Source: Streptomyces sp. NBC_01485
Lineage (GTDB): Bacteria > Actinomycetota > Actinomycetes > Streptomycetales > Streptomycetaceae
DNA: 64,000 nucleotides
Direction: 5' to 3'
Assembly (NCBI RefSeq): GCF_036227125.1
Contig: NZ_CP109435.1
Location: 7,068,001-7,132,000 of the forward strand
Below, piece by piece: positions 34,916-43,169 of this stretch. Made by a program: the position numbers and the translations under genes. The notes under the pieces are model-generated. The model was not told where the DNA came from. It did no database searches and saw nothing but the letters and a program-made list of their open reading frames with translations. Within the stretch, counting starts at the first letter, position 1; every line of letters starts with the position of its first letter.

Positions 34916-36693
34916 TCAGCGCAGCGCTGTGCGGAGGGTGTTTCCCAAGTCCGTGCTCGACAACGTCTGCGGGGTCCCCGTGAAGGCCCGCAGTCGGATC
35001 CGGACATCGGCGCGAGGGAGGTGGAACTTCTCGGTGGGCGGCCGGAGTTCGTAGACGGCCGTGGTGTGGGCGGGGAGTGTGTGGGGGCCCTGGGTGATCG
35101 TCCAGTACGGGGTCATGCCCTGGCCGGTGGTGAGCGTGAAGTGGGGTACGAGGGCGTGGTCGCCGGTGTTCTTCACCTGAAGTGTCAACAGTGACACGGC
35201 AGTTGGCGTTGGCGAGGCGCGTCGGACGGACGTGACGCGCATGTCCAGCGGTGGCGTTCCCGTCGCCGCCGTTGTCGCGCTCGCCAGGGCCGGGACGACG
35301 ACCAGCACGGCCGCGGCGATCCGGGCCGGGCGCCGGTGCGCTCCCGCCAGCGGGCGCGGGCGCGGCTGCCACGCGCCGGCGAACTCCGGCAGGGGCGCGG
35401 TGATCGCGGCTGCCAGCCACAGCGGCGTCATCATCAGGTAGTAGCCGTCCTGGGACCGCGTCGCCAGGAAGAAGGCACACCAGGGCAGCACGGTCGCCGC
35501 CGGACCGAGCCGCCGCACGAACAGCACGAACAGCGCCAGAAGTCCCGCCGCGAGCAGCTTGCTCGCATGGCCGTACCAGTCGAGCCGGTCGCTGCCGTTC
35601 GTGAAGTACAGGGAGACGTCCACCAGGCCCTGCCCGTGGATCACCGCGTCCTGGGTGAGCGGCAGCGCGATCCCGCCGAGCCAGGTCCGGGGCTCGCTCA
35701 CGACGAAGTACGCGTTGATCAGCAGCCATACGGTGACGGCGATCCCGGCGACCCGCAGCAGCACGCCCGCCGCGGCTCGCGGCCCAGCTCACCGCGGCGT
35801 ACCGCGTAGAGGCCGGCCAGCAGGAACGGCGTGACGAACCACGGCAGTTGCTGCGCCGCGCACGCCGCGCCCAGACACGCCGCCCGCGCGATCCCGGCCC
35901 CGCCGAGCCGCCCGCCCCGGCCGATCCGCGGCCAGCGCACCACCACCGGGATGAGCAGCGCCAGCGCCAGGATCGCCGGGTAGCCCTGGCGCCCGTACAT
36001 CGGCAGGAAGGAGAAGCCGAGGCACACCATGGTCGCCGCCGGCCGCCACGGCGTCGGCAGCATCCGCCACAGCACCACCGCGCCGACCACGAGCGCGCCG
36101 GTCGCCAGGGCGGTCGCCGGGGCGCCGTCGTGGCCGATCCACAGCAGCGGCGCGGTCAGCAGCGGGGCGAGCGGGGGATAGCCGTACGTGTAGTCGTAGC
36201 CGCCGTGCATCGTTGGGGTGAGCGCGATGCCGTGGCCGAAGAGCCAGGGCCAGGGCTGTCCGTAGACGGGGTCGCCGTCGACGAGTGCCCGGGCGGCCTG
36301 GGCGGTGAGGACCGCCTCGTCGTTGCCGTGCGGGTTCATCACCCACGCGCACAGCACGAGCGTCACGGCGGTGAGCAGTACGGAGAGGTCGATGCGGGCC
36401 AGTGAACGGCTGCGCCGCACCGTCAGAGCGAGCACCCCGCAGACCAGGATCGACGCGTAGCACAGCGAGATGGCCGCGGCGACGAGGAGTCGGTGACTGG
36501 CCGCCTGCGCCCAGATCGTGCGGGTGCCGATGAAGAGGCTGACGGTGGCGAGCAGGGTCAGGGCGCGATGCCACTGCGGGGCCGGCTCCTGAGGGGTGGA
36601 AGTGGCGGAGGCGGCGGAGGCAGCGGATGTGGCGGACTCCGCCGGGTCGGGTGTTCGGCCGGGTGTCACCAGCGGGGTATCTGCCAAGTGCAC
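34916..36693 (-). pseudogene. Membrane glycosyltransferase-like gene split by a frameshift
   Basis: Two minus-strand frames join end to end. 36693-35719 carries about eight membrane helices and the motif GDPVYGQPWPW, ending in a Cys-rich nonsense tail. 35764-34916 resumes with LLRVAGIAVTVWLLINAYFV and a soluble C-terminal beta domain. Joined, they would give one protein of about 590 aa resembling GT-C/DUF2029-type polyprenyl-phosphate-dependent glycosyltransferases. The shift lies near 35765-35775 in a run of GCG/GGC repeats. It may be a real mutation, phase variation or a sequencing error. Substrate unknown. Confidence 0.7.
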
Positions 36694-36885
36694 GGTTCCA
36701 CAACGTAATCAGGGCTGGTGAACGGGGTGTGCCTGGAGGTGAAGGTTCCGGTGTCGCGGGGGTAAGAGGCGGTTGTGCGCCATTTCGGGCTGTGGCGGTC
36801 CGTGTCGCTGTTGGGCCGAACGGGTGACTTGGCGTAAGAATTGACTGGTGCAGGCATTGAAGGCGAGTCAGTTCGGGGGGTGCCG

Positions 36886-37275
36886 GTGAACCGTTACGAC
36901 GTCACCGATGAACAGTGGGAAGGGCTCGCACAAGTCGTTCCGTTGCGCGGCCGGGATGCGTGGCCTTCGGCGGTGGACCATCGCTTGCTCCCCGATTCGG
37001 AGACGGAGACCCGGCGCCGCTTCGTGGTGCTGCGGGTCAACGTCTTCGCGGATGCCCGCGAGGTCGCCGAGACGCTGATGTCGGGCATCCCGGTGCTGCT
37101 CGACCTCACGGGTGCGGAAACCGACACCGCCAAGCGCGTCCTGGACTTCTCCACGGGCGTGGTCTTCGGCCTGGCCAGCGGCATGCACCGGGTCGACCGC
37201 AACGTCTTCCTCCTCACCCCACCGGGCACCGAGGTGAGCGGGATCATGGAGGGGAGGGGAGGTCCTGGGGTCTGA
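36886..37275 (+). CDS. sflB: SepF-like protein SflB
   Basis: A 129-aa SepF-family protein. The SepF core is clear: VLRVNVFADAREVAETL, GIPVLLDLTGAETDTAKRVL, DFSTGVVFGLASGMHRV and NVFLLTP. Streptomyces has SepF plus two shorter homologues, SflA and SflB; the latter two prevent misplaced Z-rings during growth. The lack of the SepF membrane-targeting N-terminal helix, and the neighbourhood, fit SflB. The GTG at 36886 lies six bases after a GGGGGG run; upstream in-frame GTG and TTG codons are alternatives. Confidence 0.82.
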   Translation: MNRYDVTDEQWEGLAQVVPLRGRDAWPSAVDHRLLPDSETETRRRFVVLRVNVFADAREVAETLMSGIPVLLDLTGAETDTAKRVLDFSTGVVFGLASGMHRVDRNVFLLTPPGTEVSGIMEGRGGPGV

Positions 37276-37340
37276 GGCGGGGGAGGGCGGGGGCGCCGCT
37301 GAGCGGTGGCATGGTCGGGCAGCAAGGCATCTCTGACGGT

Positions 37341-37365
37341 GGCATGGCATGGCATGGCATGGCAT
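37341..37365 (+). repeat. Five tandem GGCAT pentamers
   Basis: GGCAT is repeated five times without interruption. As a pentamer array outside any clear gene it could vary in copy number between strains. Confidence 0.85.
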
Positions 37366-37669
37366 GGCTGGGCGGGGCATCTCCCGGCGGTGGCATGCCG
37401 AGCGGCGACGACCGGACGCGTCCCGCTCGGCTTGTGCGACCGGGCGCGTAGCGAGCGACCGGCTGCGGGGTCGGATCGCGTCGTCGCTTTGTCGCGCTGC
37501 GCGTCCGGCTTGCTGCTGCTGCGCCCGCTCCGCTCGCCTCGCTGGTGCTGGCCGTGGTCGTCACTGGGCTCCGTGCGTCCGGCTAGCGCCAAGGCCGTTA
37601 GACCTCCAACCGCCTCAAACCGCCTCGACCAATAGCCCGGCGAACCTATGCGGTCACAGCACTGGTCCC

Positions 37670-37782
37670 GCGCCCCGCCCCGCGGCCCGCGCCCTGCGCC
37701 CCGCCCCGCGGCCCGCGCCCTGCGCCCTGCGCCCGTCCCGCGCTCCCCGCGCCCTGCGCCCGTCCCGCGCTCCCCGCGCCCG
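37670..37782 (+). repeat. C/G-rich tandem repeat array
   Basis: Two perfect 26-bp copies (37670-37695, 37696-37721), a 7-bp spacer, then two near-perfect copies of a related 27-bp unit (37729-37755, 37756-37782). All units start GCGCCC. It lies 138 bp before the ATPase start. Confidence 0.85.
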
Positions 37783-37920
37783 GCGACACGCTCCCGCGCC
37801 CCGCTCGTTGCACTCGTTCCCGCCCCGCGAGGGTCGTTCCCGCCCCTCTCAGTCCCTCGATCGTAGGAAGCTTGTCGGGGCGGAACGGTTCGCCTGGCGG
37901 TGGAGCCCTACCGTCCGGAT

Positions 37921-39261
37921 ATGTCCTCGCCGTTTGCCTCCTCCGCGCCCTTACCCCACGCAGCGTCCGACCGGGCGCCCTCCGGGCACGCGTCCCCTAC
38001 CGTGCCCCCGCAGGCGTCGCCCCCGCAGGCCTCGCCCGTACAGGGGCCTCCGGCGCAAGGGCCTCCCGGACCAGGGGCGTCCCTCGACGAGTCACGCGCC
38101 CCGGCCGGAGTGGCTGGTCCCCGCGCCCCGTCCGCCCCGGTGCGCTACATCCGGCCCTGTGTCACCGAGTTGCGGCTCTCCGCCTTCGCGGGGCATCGGC
38201 GGGCCCGGTTCACGCTCGGGGCCGTCACGTTGTTCGTCGGGGACAGCGGGAGCGGTAAGAGCAGTGCGCTGCGGGCGTACGAGGCGTTGGCGCGGCTCGG
38301 GGGCGGGGCCCGGCTGGGTGAGGTGTTCGCCGATCCCGTCGCCTGCGTGCCGCAGGGGGCGCGGCCCGACGCCCAGCGGCGCCGCGGGTTCCGCATCGGG
38401 TGCACGGCCGACGGACCCGGCGGACCCGTCCTGCTCGACGTCGCCGTACAGGCCGAACCCGAACTGCGCATCGTGGGCGAGCGGTTGAGCGCCGGGGGCG
38501 TCGTACTGCTGGAGTCGGCCCTGCGCGATCCCGGGCGCCGTACGGTGCAGGCCGCCTGGCACACCGGCGGCGCCGCGCCGGTCACGCGCGCCCCGCTGCC
38601 CGACGACCGGCTCGGCACCGCGCTGCTGCCGTTGCGCGTGGCCGGCAAGACCGACGGACAGCGGCAGGTGCTCGCCGCCGCCGAACAGATGGTGGTCGCC
38701 CTGAGGTCCGTCTTCGCCTGCGATCCGCAGCCCGACTGGATGGGCTCCCCCGTCCCCACCGGCTCCGGCCGACTCCTCGCCGGCTGCGACAACCTCGCCG
38801 ACGTGCTCTGGCGCACCCGCGAGGAGTGCGGACGGCGGCATGCCCAACTGGTCGCCGCGCTGTCCGCCGGATCCGCCGGACGACCGGTCGTGGACCTGCG
38901 TGCCGAGCCACTGGACGACGGCACGGTCCGTGCCGTTCTCGACCGCGCCGACGGCACCCGCACGGAACTCTCCCGACTCGGCTACGGCGAACTGCGCTAC
39001 GTCGCCCTCGCGCTGGTGCTGCTCACCGGGCCGGGCGTCCTCGACGTGGACCCGGCGGGCGAGGTGCCCGCCGCGATGCAGACCCTCACCCTTCTCGCGG
39101 ACGGCCTCGACCGGGGCCTCGACGTCCGGCAGCGCGCCGAACTGCTGCGGCTGGCGGTGCGGATGGCCGAACGCGGGCACATCCGCTGCGTCGGCGCGGT
39201 CAGCGACGGGTCCTGGGTCGCCCGGACGGACGGAGCGACGGTGGTACACCTGGGTCCGTGA
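37921..39261 (+). CDS. RecF/OLD-like AAA ATPase
   Basis: A 446-aa ATPase. A Pro/Ala-rich linker of about 70 residues precedes the AAA_21/23-type domain: LRLSAFAGHRRARFTLG, Walker A VGDSGSGKSSAL and a C-terminal signature LSRLGYGELRYVALALVLL with the Walker B-like GVLDVDPAGEVP. This resembles RecF- or OLD-type nucleic acid or chromosome-related ATPases, but the acid of Walker B is not typical. The GTG of the next gene overlaps its stop (GTGA). Role unknown; coupling to a MazG enzyme is notable. Confidence 0.78.
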   Translation: MSSPFASSAPLPHAASDRAPSGHASPTVPPQASPPQASPVQGPPAQGPPGPGASLDESRAPAGVAGPRAPSAPVRYIRPCVTELRLSAFAGHRRARFTLGAVTLFVGDSGSGKSSALRAYEALARLGGGARLGEVFADPVACVPQGARPDAQRRRGFRIGCTADGPGGPVLLDVAVQAEPELRIVGERLSAGGVVLLESALRDPGRRTVQAAWHTGGAAPVTRAPLPDDRLGTALLPLRVAGKTDGQRQVLAAAEQMVVALRSVFACDPQPDWMGSPVPTGSGRLLAGCDNLADVLWRTREECGRRHAQLVAALSAGSAGRPVVDLRAEPLDDGTVRAVLDRADGTRTELSRLGYGELRYVALALVLLTGPGVLDVDPAGEVPAAMQTLTLLADGLDRGLDVRQRAELLRLAVRMAERGHIRCVGAVSDGSWVARTDGATVVHLGP

Positions 39262-39587
39262 CAGAACAACACCTCGACGTGGCGAAGTTGCAGCGCAGGC
39301 TGGCCGAGTTCGCGGCCGCGCGGAACTGGCAGCCCTTCCACACCCCCAAGAACCTTGTCGCCGCCCTCAGCGTGGAGGCGTCCGAACTGGTCGAGATCTT
39401 CCAGTGGTTGACGCCGGAGGAGTCGGTACGCGTGATGGACGACCCGGACACCGCCCACAAGGTGACGGACGAGGTCGCCGACGTCCTCGCGTACCTGCTG
39501 CAACTGTGCGAGGTGCTCGGCATCGACCCTTTGGCGGCCCTGGACGCGAAGATCGACCGCAACGAGCACAGGTTCCCGGCGCCGTAG
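39258..39587 (+). CDS. MazG-like nucleotide pyrophosphohydrolase
   Basis: A 109-aa all-alpha NTP pyrophosphatase of the MazG/RS21-C6 family. It shows the metal motif in VEASELVEIFQW (E-x-x-E) and later DEVADVLAYLL (E-x-x-D). These enzymes remove non-canonical or excess nucleotides. The GTG start overlaps the ATPase stop by four bases, so the two are translated together. Confidence 0.88.
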   Translation: MTEQHLDVAKLQRRLAEFAAARNWQPFHTPKNLVAALSVEASELVEIFQWLTPEESVRVMDDPDTAHKVTDEVADVLAYLLQLCEVLGIDPLAALDAKIDRNEHRFPAP

Positions 39588-39783
39588 CGGCACCCCGGAC
39601 GTGAGCCTCGCGATCCGTTTTCACTCTCCGCAGTCAACAGGCCGACCGAAACCGATTTGTTGTCCACAGATTTCGGTCTTCCTCTGGCTTTTCGTCCCAC
39701 AGACCCTCACTCTGGGTAGTGGAGTGGATACGGGTGTTCGGGCGGACGTGCGGGCAGCACGTCGGGACAGACGGGGGCGGCGC

Positions 39784-40263
39784 ATGGACGCGGTGCGGCT
39801 CATCCTGACGAGCAGACGCGCGCTCGCAGGCAGCGGCGGTGGAGCGGAGATTCTCAGGGAGGTGTGGCAGGCGCAGGCCCTTGCGCAGGCGATCGGCAGT
39901 CGCTTAGCCGTCTCGGGCCCGCCCGAACTGCGCGGCGAGGCCCTGGGGCTGACCGAGTTGGCGGGCAGAGGCTGCGGTGTGCTCGGCGCGCCGGACCTCG
40001 ACCCCGGAGACATGCTGGCCGCCCGGCTCACCGCGCTGGACGACGCCCGGCGGGCCCTGCTCGACCTGGGCGGCCTGCTCGGCGAGGTCGGCATCGCCCT
40101 GGTCGGCCTGGCGAGCTCGGCGGACGACCAGGGCACGTACTGGCAGTGCATGGAGGCCATCGACGCGGCGGACGAGTCCAGGGACCGGGTCCTGGAGATG
40201 CTGCGCAAGCTGGCGGCGAGAGAGGAACGGGAGGAGAGGGAGGGCGCCTTGCCGGAGAGATGA
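39784..40263 (+). CDS. DUF6099-like hypothetical protein
   Basis: A 159-aa soluble, helical, Ala/Leu-rich protein (MDAVRLILTSRRALAGSGGG, then GEVGIALVGLASSADDQGTY) with a charged C-terminus. It resembles Streptomyces proteins listed as DUF6099, from memory. ATG 39784 is preferred; the frame is open to 39601. It is followed by a GC-rich gap with a strong hairpin. Confidence 0.68.
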   Translation: MDAVRLILTSRRALAGSGGGAEILREVWQAQALAQAIGSRLAVSGPPELRGEALGLTELAGRGCGVLGAPDLDPGDMLAARLTALDDARRALLDLGGLLGEVGIALVGLASSADDQGTYWQCMEAIDAADESRDRVLEMLRKLAAREEREEREGALPER

Positions 40264-40467
40264 GAAGCCGTGGGCCCTGGGGGCGGGAGCAGGGGCGCGG
40301 GGTGGAAATGGAGATCGAAATGGGAGGGGGGCGGCGCGGGCGGATCGGAGTTCGGGGTAGGGGGATCGGAGTGGGGGGATCTGCGCGGGCGGAGCGGGAT
40401 GGGGGGATATCCGGGCGGCCGGAGGAGGCTCCAGGCTCAGCCCACGCCCCCTCCTCCACGCACACGT

Positions 40468-40506
40468 ACGGAGCCCGGCCGGGCATCATCACCGGCCGGG
40501 CTCCGT
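40468..40506. terminator. Hairpin between the DUF6099-like gene and the small-ORF operon
   Basis: A perfect 15-bp stem (40468-40482 with 40492-40506) with a 9-nt loop. It ends 12 bp before the stop of the minus-strand small gene, so it can terminate both convergent units. Confidence 0.87.
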
Positions 40507-40517
40507 GCTGTTCGGGG

Positions 40518-40688
40518 CTACTTCGCCCCCGGCCAGTGGCACGAGCAGCCGCACCGCCGCACGAGCAGGATGCCTGTCGAGTGCGGCAGCGGCACGTCCT
40601 TGGTCTGCTTGCACCAGTCGTGCATGTCCGCACATGCCGGCCGCTTCGCCACCGTGCATTCCGCTGACAACGTCGCCTCTCCGGTCAC
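40518..40688 (-). CDS. 56-aa Cys-rich small protein
   Basis: The ORF starts with a GTG that overlaps the stop of the upstream 73-aa gene (GTGA). It reads VTGEATLSAECTVAKRPACA and continues to MHDWCKQTK, then a C-terminal RRCGCSCHW segment: six Cys in 56 residues. The clustered Cys suggest metal binding or disulfides. A start at the internal Met (40625) is possible but lacks a ribosome site. It is the last gene of a three-ORF operon. Function unknown. Confidence 0.65.
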   Translation of the reverse strand: MTGEATLSAECTVAKRPACADMHDWCKQTKDVPLPHSTGILLVRRCGCSCHWPGAK

Positions 40689-40906
40689 GGGGTCTCACCG
40701 CGACTGCGCGCGTTCGCCAGGGCCACGCCTGCTGACAGGCTGTCGGCCGCCGTAGCGGGCCGGAGAGGACCGCGTGTGTCCCACTCCCGTCCGCCGCCCG
40801 GAGGACGGGGCTGCCAACGCGTACCGATCCGGTCCATCACCCGGCCGACCCTCCGTGTCGAATCGTCATACACCAGGTCGCCGATCTCCGGCTCGTGGTC
40901 GATCAC
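40685..40906 (-). CDS. 73-aa small protein
   Basis: The product begins VIDHEPEIGDLVYDDSTRRV and has a central beta-like part (GRVMDRIG, RPPGGGREWDT) and a tail ATAADSLSAGVALANARSRG. I recall similar short proteins beside XRE regulators in other Streptomyces. The GTG at 40906 is six bases after an AGGGGAG ribosome site and overlaps the stop of the 62-aa gene. It is the middle gene of a coupled trio. Function unknown. Confidence 0.75.
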   Translation of the reverse strand: MIDHEPEIGDLVYDDSTRRVGRVMDRIGTRWQPRPPGGGREWDTRGPLRPATAADSLSAGVALANARSRGETP

Positions 40907-41091
40907 GCGCAACTCCCCTGGTGGATCCGCATCTCCACGTTGAGGTCGGACACCTTCGACAGATCCCCGACCCACCGGGCCGCTCTCCGCTGCTCGGTCA
41001 ACGCCCCGCACACGTCGCACCCTTCGATCGGCACCGGCTCCGCCTTCGGAAGTCCCAGGTGCATCGGGCCGCTCACCGTCGTCTTAATCAT
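40903..41091 (-). CDS. 62-aa CxxC small protein
   Basis: The ORF starts MIKTTVSGPMHLGLPKAEPV and has EGCDVCGALTEQR, then a helical stretch and DLNVEMRIHQGSCA at the end. The CxxC and a last Cys could bind zinc. A GAGGGAG site lies eight bases before the ATG. It is the first of three ORFs joined by GTGA overlaps, and it diverges from the XRE/TPR regulator with a 139-bp shared control region. Function unknown. Confidence 0.78.
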   Translation of the reverse strand: MIKTTVSGPMHLGLPKAEPVPIEGCDVCGALTEQRRAARWVGDLSKVSDLNVEMRIHQGSCA

Positions 41092-41191
41092 GTCGCCGCT
41101 CCCTCAAAGCGTCGGCCACGCCCCGGCGAGTCGGTCAGGGCTCCCGGGGTACTTGCCTGTCAACCCTCGTGTGCTGCCCCATCCGTCACAA

Positions 41192-41220
41192 TTGGGCCGC
41201 CCTATAGCCCGGCCCTATAT
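41192..41220 (+). promoter_or_regulatory. Promoter of the XRE/TPR gene
   Basis: TTGGGC (41192-41197) and CTATAT (41215-41220) are spaced 17 bp apart. Transcription would start at about 41227, leaving a leader of only a few bases before ATG 41231. The AT-rich CTATAG and CTATAT pair may also be a regulator-binding site. Confidence 0.5.
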
Positions 41221-41230
41221 CTTTGAATCC

Positions 41231-42478
41231 ATGGGGGATTCCGGACCGGGCCTGTGGTCGCACCCGCAGCTCATCGCAGCCGTCACGGCCGAGGACTGGG
41301 GCGCCGCCTTCCGCACGTACCGCAAGCTGACCGGCCTCAGTCAGACCCGGCTCGGTGAGCGCGTCGGCCTGGTCCAGCCCGACGTCTCCGGTATCGAACG
41401 CGGGCACCGCCGGGTGACTTCTGTCGAGGTGCGGCAGCGCATCGTGTCCGGCCTGGATATCCCGGCGGACCTCACCCGTGCGGGGGCCCGCGCCCCGGCT
41501 CAGGCGGTCGCCGGTTTGGTGCTCCCCGGCCCGGGACCCGATGACGATCTGCTGACCCGGGTGACGACCGTGGTGGAGTCCGAACACCGTGTGGACGCTC
41601 CCACGTTGAACTGGCTCGACCGGCTGCTCGCCGAGCACCGCCGAGCCGAGGACGAGATCGGCTCGCGCCCCCTCGTACACGTGATGCGCCAGCAGCTCCG
41701 TACGGTCGTCGACCTGTACGCCGCGGCCCGTGGTCCGCTGGCCGGCCGGGTGATCCGACTCGCCTCGGAGCACGCTCAGTTTTTGGCCTGGATGGCGCAG
41801 GACCAGGGGCAGACGGCCGCCGCGCTGGCCTGGTACGACCGCAGCCACGAATGGGCGCTGGAGGCCGGAGACGCCAACATGGCCGCCACCACTCTCAGCA
41901 TGAAGGCGCACATGGCGTGGTCCGGCGGCCGGGGCGACCGAGCCGTCAGGCTGGCCGAGGCGGCCCGCTGGTCCGCCCCAGGCACGTCCCTCGGGGTCCA
42001 GGGCATGGCGGCGCAGATGGCCGCCCGGGGCCACGCCCTCAACGGCGACGGCGACGACGCCGAACGGCTCCTGGACGAGGCGCAGTCACTCATTGGCCGG
42101 GCCGCCCAGCACCCCGAGGACGAGCCGGTCTGGATGTACTTCTACGGCGAGACCTGGTTCACCCTCCAGCGGGGCATGGCCGCGTTGCACCTCAAGCATT
42201 GGCGCACCGCCGTGGATCACCTGACGGTCGGGCTGGCCGCCCTGCCGGACGAGTACCGGCGTGACCGCACCTGGTACCGAACCTGCCTTGCACATGCCCT
42301 CGCCGGGGCCGGGGAAGCGGCGCAGGCCCTCACCGTGGCTCTGGAGGCGGTGCCGGACGCCGCTGCCGTCGGCCGCCCGCATTCGTGGAACGAGCTGCAC
42401 ACGGCGGCTGCTGTGCTGCTGCGCCGGGGTGCCCCCGAGGGGCCCCAGCTCGTCGCCGCGCTGCGTGAGTTCGACTGA
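41231..42478 (+). CDS. XRE-family regulator with TPR-like C-terminus
   Basis: A 415-aa protein. The N-terminal XRE helix-turn-helix (about 25-75: FRTYRKLTGLSQTRLGERVG, QPDVSGIERG) is followed by a long helical region with TPR-like repeats (about 140-400; ALAWYDRSHEWALEAGD, LQRGMAALHLKHWRTAVDHL). This build is common in Streptomyces regulators that respond to peptides or protein partners. It diverges from three tiny coupled genes and probably controls them. Its gene ends at two hairpins. Confidence 0.85.
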   Translation: MGDSGPGLWSHPQLIAAVTAEDWGAAFRTYRKLTGLSQTRLGERVGLVQPDVSGIERGHRRVTSVEVRQRIVSGLDIPADLTRAGARAPAQAVAGLVLPGPGPDDDLLTRVTTVVESEHRVDAPTLNWLDRLLAEHRRAEDEIGSRPLVHVMRQQLRTVVDLYAAARGPLAGRVIRLASEHAQFLAWMAQDQGQTAAALAWYDRSHEWALEAGDANMAATTLSMKAHMAWSGGRGDRAVRLAEAARWSAPGTSLGVQGMAAQMAARGHALNGDGDDAERLLDEAQSLIGRAAQHPEDEPVWMYFYGETWFTLQRGMAALHLKHWRTAVDHLTVGLAALPDEYRRDRTWYRTCLAHALAGAGEAAQALTVALEAVPDAAAVGRPHSWNELHTAAAVLLRRGAPEGPQLVAALREFD

Positions 42479-42609
42479 CCCGGACCCTGTTCGCCAGCCT
42501 TTAATTAATTCGGCTGAGCCCCCAGCTCAAACCCACTACCGTACGGCCCCGAAACCCCCTGGAATCCTGCCGTACGAAGCCGTGAGCTGGCGGCGCAGCA
42601 CGACGACCA

Positions 42610-42643
42610 GACCACCGACCAGTTCCACGCTGGCGGTGGTCTC
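42610..42643 (+). terminator. Hairpin after the XRE/TPR gene
   Basis: The arms AGACCACCG (42610-42618) and CGGTGGTCT (42635-42643) are extended inward by CCAG/CTGG around one bulged A, and are followed by CTCTCTTTA. It is a good plus-strand terminator. Confidence 0.7.
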
Positions 42644-42663
42644 TCTCTTTACGCGGGTACGTG

Positions 42664-42697
42664 AATCGTTGGCGGGTCGCCCGGCTCGCCAACGATT
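42664..42697. terminator. Second hairpin, likely shared with the 61-aa gene
   Basis: A perfect 11-bp stem, AATCGTTGGCG (42664-42674) with CGCCAACGATT (42687-42697), is followed by TT. It lies 42 bp beyond the stop of the minus-strand gene at 42739. Confidence 0.75.
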
Positions 42698-42738
42698 TTG
42701 ATCCGGCGTGCGCTGCCCGCCGGATCGGGCCGAACTAA

Positions 42739-42924
42739 CTAAAGTAAATTGACGTCACCCCAGGTCACGCGTCTGTGATTCCTTGGGGAAAAACCCGCTT
42801 TGATCTCAAGGTCGGAGAGATCCGCGTTCAACGCCGCCATCAGTTCCTCCATCTGCTGCAGCAACCCCTTCGGCGGGGCTGCGGCGGTGGTCCCGCCCTG
42901 TTGCGGCACGGTCTCTTCGGACAT
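42739..42924 (-). CDS. 61-aa hypothetical peptide
   Basis: The ORF reads MSEETVPQQGGTTAAAPPKG, then a helical LLQQMEELMAALNADLSDLE and a basic end RNHRRVTWGDVNLL. There are no Cys and no signal peptide. A GAGGAGG site lies five bases before the ATG, which supports translation. The leader-helix-then-basic-tail layout recalls precursor peptides, but no modifying or export gene is beside it. The function is not known. Confidence 0.68.
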   Translation of the reverse strand: MSEETVPQQGGTTAAAPPKGLLQQMEELMAALNADLSDLEIKAGFSPRNHRRVTWGDVNLL

Positions 42925-43169
42925 GACGGCCTCCTCGGCCCTGGCCCCCCTGCGAGGAGGGCCGATGCGGGTGACGTTCCGGCGCTGACCAGCCGGGCGT
43001 GGGCGCCGGGCGGTCCGGCTCCGCCCACGCCAACGATCACCACGGGGGCGGGTCACTGGCCCGGGCAACCCCCCCACGCACGGCACGGGCGTTTTTCACC
43101 CGACCGGGGAGGGGCGGGGGCGAGGAGGCCGGTGGGGTTGACGGGACGGCCGGAGTGCAGGATGGAGGC

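Larger units (their letters stand above)
37276..37920. repeat. Gene-poor 645-bp region with tandem repeats
   Basis: No convincing gene; long open frames here are products of the C-rich sequence. It contains GGCAT pentamers (37341-37365) and a C/G-rich tandem array (37670-37782), and leads into the ATPase gene at 37921. Confidence 0.6.

Noticed and set aside
42501..42692. A 63-aa minus-strand ORF in the gap after the XRE gene
   Set aside because: It overlaps both terminator hairpins, is Arg-rich and has no ribosome site.
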